This document shows, in pieces, positions 15,158 through 25,787 of a stretch of 64,000 nucleotides of DNA. Made by a program: the position numbers and the translations under genes. The stretch is from contig NZ_FNBE01000008.1 in assembly GCF_900102195.1 (NCBI RefSeq), positions 1 to 64,000 of the forward strand, read 5' to 3'. The notes below the pieces were generated by a model that ran no database searches, was not told the origin of the DNA, and saw only the letters and a program-made list of their open reading frames with translations. The stretch comes from Pseudonocardia oroxyli (GTDB taxonomy: Bacteria; Actinomycetota; Actinomycetes; Mycobacteriales; Pseudonocardiaceae). Numbering within the stretch: position 1 is the stretch's first letter; each line of letters starts with the position of its first letter.

Positions 15158-16389
15158 TGCTCCGCCACGCCGCGCTCGTCGTCGCCGCCGGCCTGGTGGT
15201 GTCCGCGCTCGTCACGCTCGGGGTGTGGCTCGTGGCGCGGGACGAGGCCGGACGCACCGCCGAGCGGGTCTCGCGGCAGGTGGCGCAGGCGGTCGCCGTG
15301 CCGCTCGAGGACCGCGACCTGCGGGAACCGGGGCTGCGTGCGGGCGTGCTCGCCGACCTCGAGCCGTTCCTGCGCTCGGGGATGGTGTTCCGGATCAAGA
15401 TCTGGCTCGTCGAGGGCGCGAACGTGCGGATCGTGTTCTCCGACGAGGCCCGCGTCGAGACCGAGAGCAGGCCCTTCGACCCGGAGCTGGCACGGCGCCT
15501 CGACGCGGGCGAGGCCGTGGTCCTGGAGGTGCCGGACGACGCGGAGCACCGCTTCGAGATCGACCGGGCGGGCGCGCTGCGCGAGGTGTTCCTCGGCTTC
15601 ACCGACGCGGCGGGCAACCCGGCGCGGTTCGAGGTGTACGTGCCCGTGGACGTCTCCGGCACCATCCGCTACGCCATGCAGGTCCTGCTGCCGCTGGCGC
15701 TGGTCGGGGTGTTCGGCCTGGGCGTGGTGCTGCTGGTGCTGGCCCGGGGCGTCGACCGGGTCCGCCGCGAGCGGCAGGACGCGCTGCACTACGGGCTGGC
15801 CGCCGCCGAGCTCGCCCGCCGCGACCTGGCGCGGCGTCTGCACGACGACGTCGTCCCCGACCTCGCGTCGGCGGGCCTGATGCTGGACCTGGCCGAGACG
15901 GACCCCGCGCTGGTCGCCCGCGCCCGTGGCGTCGTCGCGGACAACGTCCGGCGGCTGCGCAGCGTGCTGACCGACCTGGTCCCGCCCGCGGTGACCGGCG
16001 CGGACGCCCCCGCCGCGTTCGCCCGGCTCGGCGCCGGGCTCGGAGCGGAGGTGCAGGTCGCGCCGGACCTGCGGATGGGGACCGACGCCGCGGTCCTGCT
16101 GCACCGGATCGCCGGGGAGCTGCTGCGCAACGCCGTCGCCCACAGCGGGGCGGAGCGGATCACGCTGCGGGTCGGGCGGGGGGAGCCCGGCTGGGCGGTC
16201 GTCGAGGTCGAGGACGACGGCCGGGGCTTCGACCCCGCGGCCGGACCGGCGGAGGGACACCTCGGGCTGCTCCTGGTCCGCCGCGCCGTCGAGGACGCCG
16301 GTGGTCGGATGACCATCACCAGCGCGCCGGGGGAGGGGGCGCGGGTGGCGGTCACGGTCCCGGAGGCGCACGCGCCCGCGCCCGTCTGA
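15157..16389 (+). CDS. NarX/DesK-type sensor histidine kinase
   Basis: A 410-aa kinase with an N-terminal helix (residues 5-25), an extracytoplasmic domain of about 140 residues, a second helix (QVLLPLALVGVFGLGVVLLVLA) and a HisKA_3 phosphoacceptor site in RDLARRLHDDVVPDLASAG. The ATPase domain has the N-box ELLRNAVAHSGAERI and G-boxes EVEDDGRGFD and GHLGLLLVRR. The ATG at 15157 overlaps the response regulator stop by one base. The signal sensed is unknown; the location next to an iron-boxed importer makes metal sensing a possibility only. Confidence 0.9.
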   Translation: MLRHAALVVAAGLVVSALVTLGVWLVARDEAGRTAERVSRQVAQAVAVPLEDRDLREPGLRAGVLADLEPFLRSGMVFRIKIWLVEGANVRIVFSDEARVETESRPFDPELARRLDAGEAVVLEVPDDAEHRFEIDRAGALREVFLGFTDAAGNPARFEVYVPVDVSGTIRYAMQVLLPLALVGVFGLGVVLLVLARGVDRVRRERQDALHYGLAAAELARRDLARRLHDDVVPDLASAGLMLDLAETDPALVARARGVVADNVRRLRSVLTDLVPPAVTGADAPAAFARLGAGLGAEVQVAPDLRMGTDAAVLLHRIAGELLRNAVAHSGAERITLRVGRGEPGWAVVEVEDDGRGFDPAAGPAEGHLGLLLVRRAVEDAGGRMTITSAPGEGARVAVTVPEAHAPAPV

Positions 16390-16430
16390 GGCGGTCCGGA
16401 ACGCCACACCGTCCTCTCAGGCGGCGTCGC

Positions 16431-16436
16431 TACGGT
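16431..16436 (+). promoter_or_regulatory. -10 box TACGGT, leaderless type
   Basis: TACGGT followed by 7 nt and the ATG at 16444, with no ribosome binding site between. Confidence 0.55.
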
Positions 16437-16443
16437 CGGGCCC

Positions 16444-17397
16444 ATGCGCAGAACCCTGCTCGCGGCGGCCCTCGGTGCGGGGGCGGCGGTCGCCGTCCTG
16501 CCGGACCGGGTCGGTCTGGACCGGTGGCACCCCTTCACCGCGCTCGCGGCCCTGCGCCCGCAGACCGTCGGGGCGACGGCCCTGGTCGCCTGCCTGCTCG
16601 GCATCCGGCGGACCACCCGCCCCGCAGGCGTCGCGGTCGGGGCGGTGGCGGCGGCGGGCGCGGCCGGGCTCGTGTCCCGGGCGACCCGCCGCACCTCCGC
16701 GCGGACGGACCCCACCGCGCAGCCCGACCTGCTGGTGCTGGCCGCCAACGTGTGGAACGGCCGCGCGGACGCGGGGGCCCTGGCCACGCTGATCGCCCGG
16801 GAGCGGCCGGACCTGGTCAGCCTGCCCGAGTCCGGCGAGGGTTTCCGCGAGAAGCTCATGCCCCTGCTCGACGGCCTCGGCTACCGCTCCTGGGTGTCCA
16901 CCGAGCCCGGCAGACCCGACGGCTGGTCGGTCACCCTCCTCGCCGCCGAACGGGTGGGTGAGGTGGAGGTCGGCTCCGGGCCCGAGCTGCGCCGCCAGCA
17001 CCTGTGGGCGCGGGGCGGGCTGCTGGGCGACCGCACGTTCTACGCCGTGCACCCGCAGGCCCCGATGGCCCGCTGGCAGGCCCGGGTGTGGCGGCGCGAC
17101 CTCGCCTCGATCGGGCGGTGGACGGCGACCCTGCCCGCCCCGATCGTGGCCGGGGACTTCAACGCCACCCTCGACCACGGGCCGTTCCGGGCCTGCCTGT
17201 CCGGTGTGCGGGACTCCGCCGAGGGCACGGGCGCGGGCCTGACCGGCACCTACCACGCGGGGTTGCCGCGGTGGGCCGGGATCCGGATCGACCACGTGCT
17301 GATCCCGCGCGAGTCGGTGACGACCCGCTACGAGGTCGTCGACCTCCCGGGGTCCGACCACCGCGCGGTGCTCGTGGGTCTAACCTCGCCCAGATGA
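16444..17397 (+). CDS. Endonuclease/exonuclease/phosphatase-family membrane protein
   Basis: A 317-aa protein. Two or three hydrophobic segments fill residues 1-80; the EEP catalytic domain follows. Active-site motifs are AANVWNG (Asn), LPESGEGF (metal Glu), AGDFNATLDHG (Asp-Asn) and the terminal GSDHRAV (Asp-His). The IRIDHVLIP strand is also present. The substrate may be nucleic acid, phospholipid or a phosphoinositide-like ester. The stop overlaps the metB start as ATGA, suggesting coupling despite the separate -10 box for metB inside this gene. Confidence 0.88.
   Translation: MRRTLLAAALGAGAAVAVLPDRVGLDRWHPFTALAALRPQTVGATALVACLLGIRRTTRPAGVAVGAVAAAGAAGLVSRATRRTSARTDPTAQPDLLVLAANVWNGRADAGALATLIARERPDLVSLPESGEGFREKLMPLLDGLGYRSWVSTEPGRPDGWSVTLLAAERVGEVEVGSGPELRRQHLWARGGLLGDRTFYAVHPQAPMARWQARVWRRDLASIGRWTATLPAPIVAGDFNATLDHGPFRACLSGVRDSAEGTGAGLTGTYHAGLPRWAGIRIDHVLIPRESVTTRYEVVDLPGSDHRAVLVGLTSPR
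17381..17386 (+). promoter_or_regulatory. -10 box TAACCT for metB, leaderless type
   Basis: TAACCT ends 7 nt before the metB ATG at 17394 and lies within the last codons of the upstream gene, giving metB a possible promoter of its own. Confidence 0.5.
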
Positions 17398-18533
17398 AGG
17401 GCTTCTCCACACGCGCCATCCACGCTGGTCAGGAACCCGACCCGACCACGGGCGCGGTGATCGTCCCCATCCACGCCAGCTCGACGTTCGCCCAGGACGG
17501 CGTCGGCGGGCTGCGCAGCGGCTACGAGTACTCCCGCTCGGCCAACCCCACCCGCACGGCGCTGCAGGAGTGTCTGGCCGCCCTCGAGGGCGGCGCGCAC
17601 GGGTTCGCGTTCGGCTCCGGCATGGGCGCCTCGGACGTGCTGCTGCGAGTGCTGGTCAAGCCCGGGGACCACATCGTCATCCCGCACGACGCCTACGGGG
17701 GCACCTTCCGGCTCGTCGACAAGGTGCTGACGCAGTGGGGGGTCACCTACTCCACGGTCGACCTCGCGGACATCGACGCGCTGCGGGCCGCGCTGCGCCC
17801 GCAGACCCGGGTGATCTGGTGCGAGACCCCCACCAACCCGCTGCTCGGCATCGCGGACATCGCGGCGCTGGCCGAGGTCAAGGGTGCGGCGCGGCTGGTC
17901 GTCGACAACACCTTCGCCTCGCCGTACCTGCAGCAGCCGCTCGCGCTGGGCGCGGACGTGGTGCTGCACTCCACGACCAAGTACGTGGGCGGGCACTCGG
18001 ATGTCGTCGGCGGGGCCCTGGTCCTGGACGACGACGGGCTGGCCGAGCAGATCCGGTTCACCCAGAACTCCGTGGGCTCGGTCCCCGGCCCCTTCGACGC
18101 CTGGCTGACCCTGCGCGGCGCCAAGACCCTCGCGGTCCGCATGGAGCGGCACAGCGACAACGCCGAGCAGGTGGCCCAGGCCCTCGCCGCGCACCCCGCG
18201 GTGTCGACCGTGCTCTACCCCGGCCTGCCCGACCACCCCGGCCACGCGATCGCCGCGCGGCAGATGCGCCGCTTCGGCGGGATGGTGTCCTTCACGGTGA
18301 AGGCGGGCAAGGAGGCCGCGCTCAAGGTCTGCGCGGGCACCGAGCTGTTCACCCTCGCCGAGTCCCTCGGTGGGGTGGAGTCGCTGATCGAGCACCCGGG
18401 CGAGATGACCCACGCCTCGGTCGCGGGGTCGGCGCTCGAGGTCCCGGACTCCCTCGTGCGGCTCTCGGTCGGCATCGAGGACGCGGCGGACCTGGTCGAG
18501 GACCTCACCCACGCCCTGGACGCCGTGCGCTGA
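17394..18533 (+). CDS. metB: Cystathionine gamma-synthase
   Basis: A 379-aa Cys/Met-metabolism PLP enzyme. The Schiff-base lysine is K196 in LHSTTKYVGGHSD; the PLP phosphate site includes YSRSANPTRTALQ, and substrate-binding FTLAESLGGVESLIEHP is intact. The length and motifs match M. tuberculosis MetB (Rv1079). It makes cystathionine from an activated homoserine and cysteine. With cbs (9640) it gives both directions of transsulfuration within 9 kb. The ATG overlaps the preceding stop by 3 nt. A strong hairpin ends the unit. Confidence 0.93.
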   Translation: MKGFSTRAIHAGQEPDPTTGAVIVPIHASSTFAQDGVGGLRSGYEYSRSANPTRTALQECLAALEGGAHGFAFGSGMGASDVLLRVLVKPGDHIVIPHDAYGGTFRLVDKVLTQWGVTYSTVDLADIDALRAALRPQTRVIWCETPTNPLLGIADIAALAEVKGAARLVVDNTFASPYLQQPLALGADVVLHSTTKYVGGHSDVVGGALVLDDDGLAEQIRFTQNSVGSVPGPFDAWLTLRGAKTLAVRMERHSDNAEQVAQALAAHPAVSTVLYPGLPDHPGHAIAARQMRRFGGMVSFTVKAGKEAALKVCAGTELFTLAESLGGVESLIEHPGEMTHASVAGSALEVPDSLVRLSVGIEDAADLVEDLTHALDAVR

Positions 18534-18560
18534 CGTTCGTGCGCTGACGCGCCCGTGCGC

Positions 18561-18588
18561 GGTAAGTGGTGCTCTGGCACCACTTACC
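18561..18588. terminator. Hairpin between metB and a convergent small gene
   Basis: Perfect 12-bp stem GGTAAGTGGTGC/GCACCACTTACC with loop TCTG. It can serve both converging genes; the flanking ACTCAC resembles the outer part of the long palindromes at 36736 and 50827. Confidence 0.8.
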
Positions 18589-18598
18589 ACTCACGACC

Positions 18599-18895
18599 TC
18601 AGCCGCGGGCCGGCACCGAGGTCGCGGCGGACTCCACCGGCGGGGCCTGCGGAACCACCAGGTCGGCGGGGTCGAAGCAGCCGCCCACCAGCTGGTAGCC
18701 GCCCTGGACCCGCTCGTAGTGGCCTGGGTCGGCGCACCCCGCCTGGTCCACGGTCACGATCGCGAGCGTGCCCAGCAGGGCCGCGGCCGCCAGCGGGACG
18801 ACCGCGCGCAGCCCCACCGCGCTCCGCACCCGCATGCCGCCCCCACTGCTCTCGCGCCGCCCGCGTCGATCACCGTTCGGGGCGGTCCCGCTCAC
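18599..18895 (-). CDS. Small putative membrane/secreted protein
   Basis: A 98-aa protein of unrecognized family. A basic N-terminus is followed by one hydrophobic helix (VVPLAAAALLGTLAIVTV, about residues 32-49) and a short exported-looking part with two cysteines (AGCADPGHYERVQGGY and GGCFDPADLV) that could form a disulfide. The GTG at 18895 is the longest start; ATG at 18835 would still keep the helix. Its start is 35 bp from the divergent ilvA start. Confidence 0.65.
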   Translation of the reverse strand: MSGTAPNGDRRGRRESSGGGMRVRSAVGLRAVVPLAAAALLGTLAIVTVDQAGCADPGHYERVQGGYQLVGGCFDPADLVVPQAPPVESAATSVPARG

Positions 18896-18930
18896 TGCGA
18901 GGCTACCCGCTGCGATGGCACGATGCCGGG

Positions 18931-20208
18931 GTGAGTCCGTCCCCGGAGGCCGAGTCCGCCGTGCCCGCCGTCCCCGCGGCGCCCGTCGGCGTCGCCGAGA
19001 TCCTCGCCGCCCGGGACCTGCTCGCCGGCGTCACCCGCACCACGCCCGTCACCCGCTCCCGCGCGCTCAGCGAGGCGGTGGGCGGGCCGGTGTGGTTCAA
19101 GTGCGAGAACCTGCAGCGCACGGGCTCGTTCAAGATCCGCGGGGCGTACACCCGGCTGTCCCGGCTCACCGCGGACGAGCGGGCCCACGGGGTGGTGGCG
19201 GCGAGCGCGGGCAACCACGCGCAGGGGGTGGCGCTCGCGGCCCGGCTGCTGGGCATCGAGGCCACCGTGTTCATGCCGAACGGCGCCGCGCTGCCCAAGG
19301 TCGACGCGACGCGCGGCTACGGCGCCGCCGTCCGGCTCGCGGGGGACACCGTGGACGACGCGCTCGTCGCCGCCCTGGCGCACGCCGAGCGCACCGGAGC
19401 GGTGCTGATCCACCCGTTCGACCATCCGGACGTGCTGGCCGGTCAGGGCACCGTGGGGCTCGAGATCTCGGACCAGGTGCCGGACGTGGCCACCGTGCTC
19501 GTCGCGACGGGCGGCGGTGGCCTGCTGGGCGGGGTCGCGGCGGCGGTCAAGGCGCGTCGACCGCAGACCCGGGTCGTGGGGGTGCAGGCGGCGGGCGCCG
19601 CGGCCTGGCCCGCCTCCCTCGCGGCGGGCGAGCCGCTCCCGTTGGGCGCCATGCGCACGATCGCGGACGGCATCGCCGTCGGCAGGCCGGGGGACGTCAC
19701 GTTCCGGCAGGTCCAGGCGCTGGTGGACGAGTTCGTGACCGTCGGCGAGGACGCGCTGTCGCGGGCGCTGCTCTTCAGCCTGGAACGGGCGAAGATGCTG
19801 GTCGAGCCCGCGGGCGCGGCCCCGGTCGCCGCGCTGCTCGACGATCCCGGCCGCTACGAGCCGCCGGTCGTCGCCGTGCTCTCCGGCGGGAACGTCGACC
19901 CGATCGTCCTGCTGCACGTCATCCAGAACGGCATGGCCTCCGCCGCGCGCTACCTGTCCCTGCAGGTCCGGGTGGGGGACCGGCCGGGGGCGCTCGCCAC
20001 GCTGCTCACCGAGGTGGCCGGGCTCGGCGCCAACGTGGTCGATGTGGCGCACACCCGGGTGAACGCGACCGTGCCGATGGGCGAGGTCGACGTGGCGCTG
20101 AGCATGGAGACGCGCGGCCCCGAGCACTGCCGCGAGCTGGTCGACGCGCTGCGCGCGGCCGGTCACCGCGTGGCGGTGACCGGCGCGCCGGAGAACATGG
20201 GGATCTGA
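18931..20208 (+). CDS. ilvA: Threonine ammonia-lyase (threonine deaminase)
   Basis: A 425-aa enzyme converting threonine to 2-oxobutanoate and ammonia. PLP lysine K68 lies in RTGSFKIRG; the glycine loop is ATGGGGLLGG; SAGNHAQGVAL is the substrate loop. An ACT-like regulatory domain is present at about residues 330-425 (SLQVRVGDRPGALATLL). One ACT domain rather than the doubled form of E. coli IlvA is usual for this shorter class. It is tail to tail with greA, with only 3 bp between stop codons. Confidence 0.92.
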   Translation: MSPSPEAESAVPAVPAAPVGVAEILAARDLLAGVTRTTPVTRSRALSEAVGGPVWFKCENLQRTGSFKIRGAYTRLSRLTADERAHGVVAASAGNHAQGVALAARLLGIEATVFMPNGAALPKVDATRGYGAAVRLAGDTVDDALVAALAHAERTGAVLIHPFDHPDVLAGQGTVGLEISDQVPDVATVLVATGGGGLLGGVAAAVKARRPQTRVVGVQAAGAAAWPASLAAGEPLPLGAMRTIADGIAVGRPGDVTFRQVQALVDEFVTVGEDALSRALLFSLERAKMLVEPAGAAPVAALLDDPGRYEPPVVAVLSGGNVDPIVLLHVIQNGMASAARYLSLQVRVGDRPGALATLLTEVAGLGANVVDVAHTRVNATVPMGEVDVALSMETRGPEHCRELVDALRAAGHRVAVTGAPENMGI

Positions 20209-20211
20209 CTA

Positions 20212-20706
20212 CTACGCGGTGAAGGGCTCGATGTCGACGAGCGTGACCTTCATGGAGCCGCCGTTGGGCAGCTCGTAGGAGCGCTCCTCGCCCTTCTTGG
20301 CACCGAGCAGCGCGGCACCGAGCGGGGAGTTCGGCGAGATGACCTGCAGGCCGCCCGCGCTGCCCTCCTCGCGCGAGCCGAGCAGCATCTTCTCGGTGTC
20401 CGGGTCGTCCTCGTACTTCACCGTGAGGACGGTGCCGGGGGCGGCCTGGTCCGCGCTGGTGGGCGAGGTGCCGACCTGGGCGGTGCGCAGCAGCTCCTGG
20501 AGCTGACGGATCCGGGCCTCCTGCTGGCCCTGCTCCTCGCGTGCGGCGTGGTACCCGCCGTTCTCCTTGAGGTCGCCCTCCTCGCGGCGGGCGTTGATCT
20601 CGGCGGCGATGACCGGACGGTTCGCGATCAGGGCGTCCAGCTCCGTCTTGAGCCGGTCGAAGGCATCCTGGGTGAGCCAGGTCACCTGAGTCTCCGTCAC
20701 GGTCAT
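20212..20706 (-). CDS. greA: Transcription elongation factor GreA
   Basis: A 164-aa protein of normal GreA length. The N-terminal coiled coil carries the two acidic tip residues within [19 protein letters not shown], which reach the RNA polymerase active site to stimulate transcript cleavage. The C-terminal globular domain includes [19 protein letters not shown]. It is the orthologue of Rv1080c and is placed as in mycobacteria, divergent from mca. The ATG at 20706 starts [13 protein letters not shown], the form common in actinobacteria. Confidence 0.96.
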   Translation of the reverse strand: MTVTETQVTWLTQDAFDRLKTELDALIANRPVIAAEINARREEGDLKENGGYHAAREEQGQQEARIRQLQELLRTAQVGTSPTSADQAAPGTVLTVKYEDDPDTEKMLLGSREEGSAGGLQVISPNSPLGAALLGAKKGEERSYELPNGGSMKVTLVDIEPFTA

Positions 20707-21023
20707 CACTCCTCCAGCGGAACCGGATCCGCACGGCGCGGTCCGGGGCGCCCGGCGGCACGCACGGGCACGGAACTTTCTGGGCCGCCGACACGAACCG
20801 GCCCCGAGTATGGAAAAACACGACCCGCTTGCGAGCCGTGTGCCGAAGACCTTAGCACGGGACCGACCGCTCGGCGCGGACTTCAGACGAACGGACGAGT
20901 GGGTCGCAGAGTTCCCCGGCCGGTGATAATCGCTGGTCGGGGCGGTACGGGAAGCCTCGCGGGGGCTGTGGCGTTTCCCGTACCGAAGAGAAACCGTCGG
21001 ACCGTTCTGCAAGGATTTCACCC
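20707..21023. other. 317-bp divergent greA/mca promoter region
   Basis: No gene is apparent. A TGATAAT motif (20926-20932) could be the -10 element of mca. A long hairpin at 20943-20985 follows it in the predicted mca leader. Two GAGTATGGAAAAAC-like AT-richer blocks near 20805-20820 may belong to the greA promoter. Confidence 0.5.
20943..20985 (+). promoter_or_regulatory. Hairpin in the putative mca leader
   Basis: Perfect 11-bp arms CGGTACGGGAA (20943-20953) and TTCCCGTACCG (20975-20985) enclose a 21-nt loop. It stands 38 bp before the mca ATG and follows the likely promoter. No upstream plus-strand gene needs a terminator here, so a leader regulatory structure is plausible. Confidence 0.5.
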
Positions 21024-21926
21024 ATGACCCCTCGCGAGCCGAACCACGAGCCGATGCGGCTCCTGAGCGTGCACGCCCACCCGGACGACGAGTCGAGCAA
21101 GGGCGCGGCCACCTCGGCGCGGTACGTGGACGAGGGCCACGAGGTCATGGTCGTCACCTGTACCGGGGGCGAGGCCGGGAGCATCCTGAACCCGGCGATG
21201 GACCGGCCCGAGGTGCTCGACGACATGGCCGCCATCCGGCGCACGGAGATGGCCCGGGCGGCCGAGATCCTCGGCGTCCAGCACCGCTGGCTCGGCTACG
21301 TCGACTCCGGCCTGCCGGAGGGCGACCCGCCGCCGCCGCTGCCCGAGGGTTGTTTCGCGCTCACCCCGCTCGAGGGCCCCACCGCGGCGCTGGTGGCGCT
21401 CATCCGCGAGTTCCGGCCGCACGTCGTCGTGACCTACGACGAGAACGGCGGGTACCCGCACCCCGACCACATCCGCACCCACGAGGTGTCGATGGCCGCG
21501 CTCGACGCGGCGGCGGACCCCGAGCAGTTCCCCGAGGCGGGCCCGGCCTGGCAGGTGCTGAAGGTCTACTACTCGCACGGGTTCTCCCGGGCGCGGATCC
21601 TGGCGTTCGACGCGGCGCTGAAGAAGGCAGGCCTGGAGTCGCCGTGGGGCGAGTGGATCGCCCGGTTCGACGACCGGCCGGACCCCGGCGAGCGGGTCAC
21701 CACCCGCGTCGAGTGTGCGGACTGGTTCGAGCGCAGGGACGACGCGCTGCGCGCCCACGCCACCCAGATCGACCCGACGAGCCGCTGGTTCTTCACCCCC
21801 ATGGAGATCCAGCGCGAGATCTGGCCGTGGGAGGAGTACGAGCTCGTCCGCTCGCTCGTCCCCACCACCGTCCCGGAGGACGACCTGTTCGCCGGCCTGC
21901 GCGAACCGGCTCTGCGTGCCGGGTAG
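21024..21926 (+). CDS. mca: Mycothiol S-conjugate amidase
   Basis: A 300-aa zinc hydrolase of the MshB/Mca LmbE-like family. The metal site is HAHPDDE at residues 17-23 and [11 protein letters not shown] further on; the [13 protein letters not shown] loop is typical. Mca cleaves mycothiol S-conjugates to mercapturic acids for export, so the host uses mycothiol. It is the orthologue of Rv1082 with conserved neighbours. AAGGA lies 8 nt before the ATG. The downstream small membrane protein starts 10 bp after its stop. Confidence 0.94.
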   Translation: MTPREPNHEPMRLLSVHAHPDDESSKGAATSARYVDEGHEVMVVTCTGGEAGSILNPAMDRPEVLDDMAAIRRTEMARAAEILGVQHRWLGYVDSGLPEGDPPPPLPEGCFALTPLEGPTAALVALIREFRPHVVVTYDENGGYPHPDHIRTHEVSMAALDAAADPEQFPEAGPAWQVLKVYYSHGFSRARILAFDAALKKAGLESPWGEWIARFDDRPDPGERVTTRVECADWFERRDDALRAHATQIDPTSRWFFTPMEIQREIWPWEEYELVRSLVPTTVPEDDLFAGLREPALRAG

Positions 21927-21929
21927 CCT
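21924..21929 (+). promoter_or_regulatory. -10 box TAGCCT, leaderless type
   Basis: TAGCCT covers the mca stop codon and ends 7 nt before the ATG at 21937. Confidence 0.45.
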
Positions 21930-21936
21930 GGGGTTC

Positions 21937-22191
21937 ATGCTGGTCGAGCTGGTCCCCACGGGTGAGACGGTGGCGACCGTGCTCGCCCAGAACCCCGAAC
22001 CCCCGGCCAACCAGGGCGAGGAGTTCGGCAAGGCGTCCCCGGTCGCGCTCGTCGTGATCCTGGTGCTGGCGGTGGCGACCATCGCGTTGATCGTGTCGAT
22101 GACCCGCCGGATCCGCAGGCTCCCGCAGTCGTTCGACGAGGCCCCGGAGGACTCCGAGGCGACCGAGCAGCAGTCGGAGAAGCAGCCCTAG
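21937..22191 (+). CDS. Small membrane protein (Rv1083-like)
   Basis: An 84-aa protein with an extracytoplasmic N-terminus of about 34 residues, one membrane helix (SPVALVVILVLAVATIALIVSM, about 34-55) and an acidic, Gln-rich cytoplasmic tail after SMTRRIRRLP. Its position between mca and the DUF255 gene is the same as Rv1083 in M. tuberculosis. The function is unknown; co-location with mca across genera suggests a link to thiol detoxification or merely conserved order. Confidence 0.8.
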   Translation: MLVELVPTGETVATVLAQNPEPPANQGEEFGKASPVALVVILVLAVATIALIVSMTRRIRRLPQSFDEAPEDSEATEQQSEKQP

Positions 22192-22202
22192 CGGCACGCT
22201 CC

Positions 22203-22208
22203 TAGCCT
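22203..22208 (+). promoter_or_regulatory. -10 box TAGCCT, leaderless type
   Basis: TAGCCT ends 6 nt before the ATG at 22215 of the DUF255 gene; no ribosome binding site is visible. Confidence 0.5.
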
Positions 22209-22214
22209 GGGTCC

Positions 22215-24206
<1,992 letters not shown>

Positions 24207-24264
24207 GAGCGGACGCGACGCGCACCGTTGCAGTGTAATCTCGTAAGCATCTGGGAGGTGCGAC

Positions 24265-24870
24265 ATGACCGGACGGATGCACAAGGGATGGCACGGCGGC
24301 CGCGGCGGAGCCCGCGGCGGGCCGCGCGGCGGGTGGCAGCAGGCGGACCTGCCGGACACCGGCGACCTGGCGGCCTGGCTCTCCGGCAGGCTGCCGGACG
24401 ACCTGTACACCGGGGCGCCGGACGTCACGGTGGACCGCGAGGAGATCGTGATCATCGGTGACCTGGCGCCCGTGGAGGGCGACTACCCGGACACCGACCA
24501 GGGCCGCGCCGAGCGGGCGGCCGCGGCGAGCGGCCGGATCGCCCGGTTCCGCGAGGACACCCGGGAGGCGCGGATCGAGGTCGCGCGCCAGGCCGAGCAC
24601 CGCTACCAGCGCAAGGTGGCGTGGGGTGCCCGGATCGGCGACGTCGAGGAGCTCTTCACCACGGCCTCCGTGCCGGTGATGACCCGGCTCCGCCAGCCCG
24701 AGCGGATGGTGCTGGACACCCTCGTCGACTCGGGTGTGGCCCGCAGCCGCTCCGACGCGCTGGCCTGGGCCGTCCGCCTCGTCGGCCGCAACGCCGACAC
24801 CTGGCTCGCCGACCTGCGCGAGGCCATGGCGAAGGTGGACGAGCTGCGCACGCAGGGCCCGGAGGGCTGA
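24265..24870 (+). CDS. Conserved actinobacterial protein with RHH-like C-terminus
   Basis: A 201-aa protein whose family I do not recognize by function. The N-terminus is Gly/Arg/His-rich (residues 1-27), suggestive of nucleic-acid binding. The middle is acidic. The C-terminal 80 residues (RKVAWGARIGDVEELF, then QPERMVLDTLVDSGVARSR and DALAWAVRLVG) have the strand-helix-turn-helix pattern of ribbon-helix-helix proteins, inferred from the GVARSRSDALAWAV stretch. GGGAGG lies 8 nt before the ATG. It is followed by a large hairpin terminator. Confidence 0.75.
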   Translation: MTGRMHKGWHGGRGGARGGPRGGWQQADLPDTGDLAAWLSGRLPDDLYTGAPDVTVDREEIVIIGDLAPVEGDYPDTDQGRAERAAAASGRIARFREDTREARIEVARQAEHRYQRKVAWGARIGDVEELFTTASVPVMTRLRQPERMVLDTLVDSGVARSRSDALAWAVRLVGRNADTWLADLREAMAKVDELRTQGPEG

Positions 24871-24879
24871 GCGGGTTTC

Positions 24880-24964
24880 GCACGTTTCGTGCGCTCAGTG
24901 CTGCATGATCACCGGTTCCGTGCGCTCAGTGCGGTCCGCCCCGCACTGAGCGCACGAAACGTGC
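24880..24964. terminator. Three-armed bidirectional hairpin terminator
   Basis: A 22-bp arm GCACGTTTCGTGCGCTCAGTGC (24880-24901) is perfectly complementary to 24943-24964. A second partial copy of the left arm, GTGCGCTCAGTGCGG (24920-24934), can pair with the same right arm, giving two mutually exclusive stems. It lies between convergent genes. Confidence 0.8.
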
Positions 24965-24991
24965 ACACCCCCGCGCGCCCGGCGCCGCAGG

Positions 24992-25675
24992 TCAGCCGGT
25001 GAACAACGCGAACCAGATCGCGATCTGGTGGCAGACCGCGGCCAGCACCGTGGCCGCGTGGAAGAACTCGTGGTAGCCGAAGGTCCGGGGCCACGGGTTG
25101 GGCCAGTGCACGGCGTAGAAGACCGCGCCGACGGTGTAGAGCGCGCCGCCGACGAGCAGCAGCACCAGCGCCGCGACGCCGGCGTTTCGCAGCAGGTCCG
25201 GCAGCACGAACACCGCGACCCAGCCCAGCGCCAGGTAGATCGGCACGCCGACCCACTTGGGGGCGTGCGGCCAGGCCACCTTGAGGGCGACGCCGAGCAG
25301 CGCGCCGCCCCACACCGTGGCCAGCACCCAGCGCCCGGTCTCCCACGGCATGGCCAGCAGGGCGACCGGGGTGTACGTGCCCGCGATGAACACGAAGATC
25401 ATCGAATGGTCGAGCCTGCGCATGATCAGCCTGCTGCGCGGGGTGGACCAGGTGCGCCGATGGTAGAGCGCGCTCGTGCCGAACAGCCCGAGGATCGTGA
25501 CGCTGTAGACCGACGTGGCCAGCGCCGCGATCCCGCCGACCAGGCTCGCGGACACCGCGATCAGGGTGGCGCAGGCCGCGACCGAGACCACGAACGACCA
25601 CAGATGCAGCCAACCCCGCATGCGCGGCTTGACGAACGGCACGTCCGGTGGCGGTGTCGCGGTCCCGGCGCTCAC
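24992..25675 (-). CDS. trhA: Hemolysin III / PAQR-family membrane protein
   Basis: A 227-aa protein with seven transmembrane helices and the family's histidine/aspartate metal site: SALYHRRTW, RRLDHSMIFVFIAGTYTP and the terminal HEFFHAATVLAAVCHQIAIW. TrhA proteins affect membrane lipid homeostasis; the hemolysin label is historical. It is the orthologue of Rv1085c and keeps that strand and position. The GTG at 25675 is 112 bp from the divergent prenyl synthase. Confidence 0.92.
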   Translation of the reverse strand: MSAGTATPPPDVPFVKPRMRGWLHLWSFVVSVAACATLIAVSASLVGGIAALATSVYSVTILGLFGTSALYHRRTWSTPRSRLIMRRLDHSMIFVFIAGTYTPVALLAMPWETGRWVLATVWGGALLGVALKVAWPHAPKWVGVPIYLALGWVAVFVLPDLLRNAGVAALVLLLVGGALYTVGAVFYAVHWPNPWPRTFGYHEFFHAATVLAAVCHQIAIWFALFTG

Positions 25676-25773
25676 GCGACGAGGATACGGGATCTCCGGA
25701 CACGCTCACGTGTCCGCGCGGTGGCCGGTGGGTGAAGCACGCCGGAGGGACGAGCGCGCCGGCCCGCCGGGCG

Positions 25774-25779
25774 TAGGCT
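25774..25779 (+). promoter_or_regulatory. -10 box TAGGCT, leaderless type
   Basis: TAGGCT ends 8 nt before the GTG at 25788; it supports that start over longer alternatives. Confidence 0.5.
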
Positions 25780-25787
25780 TTCGACCC

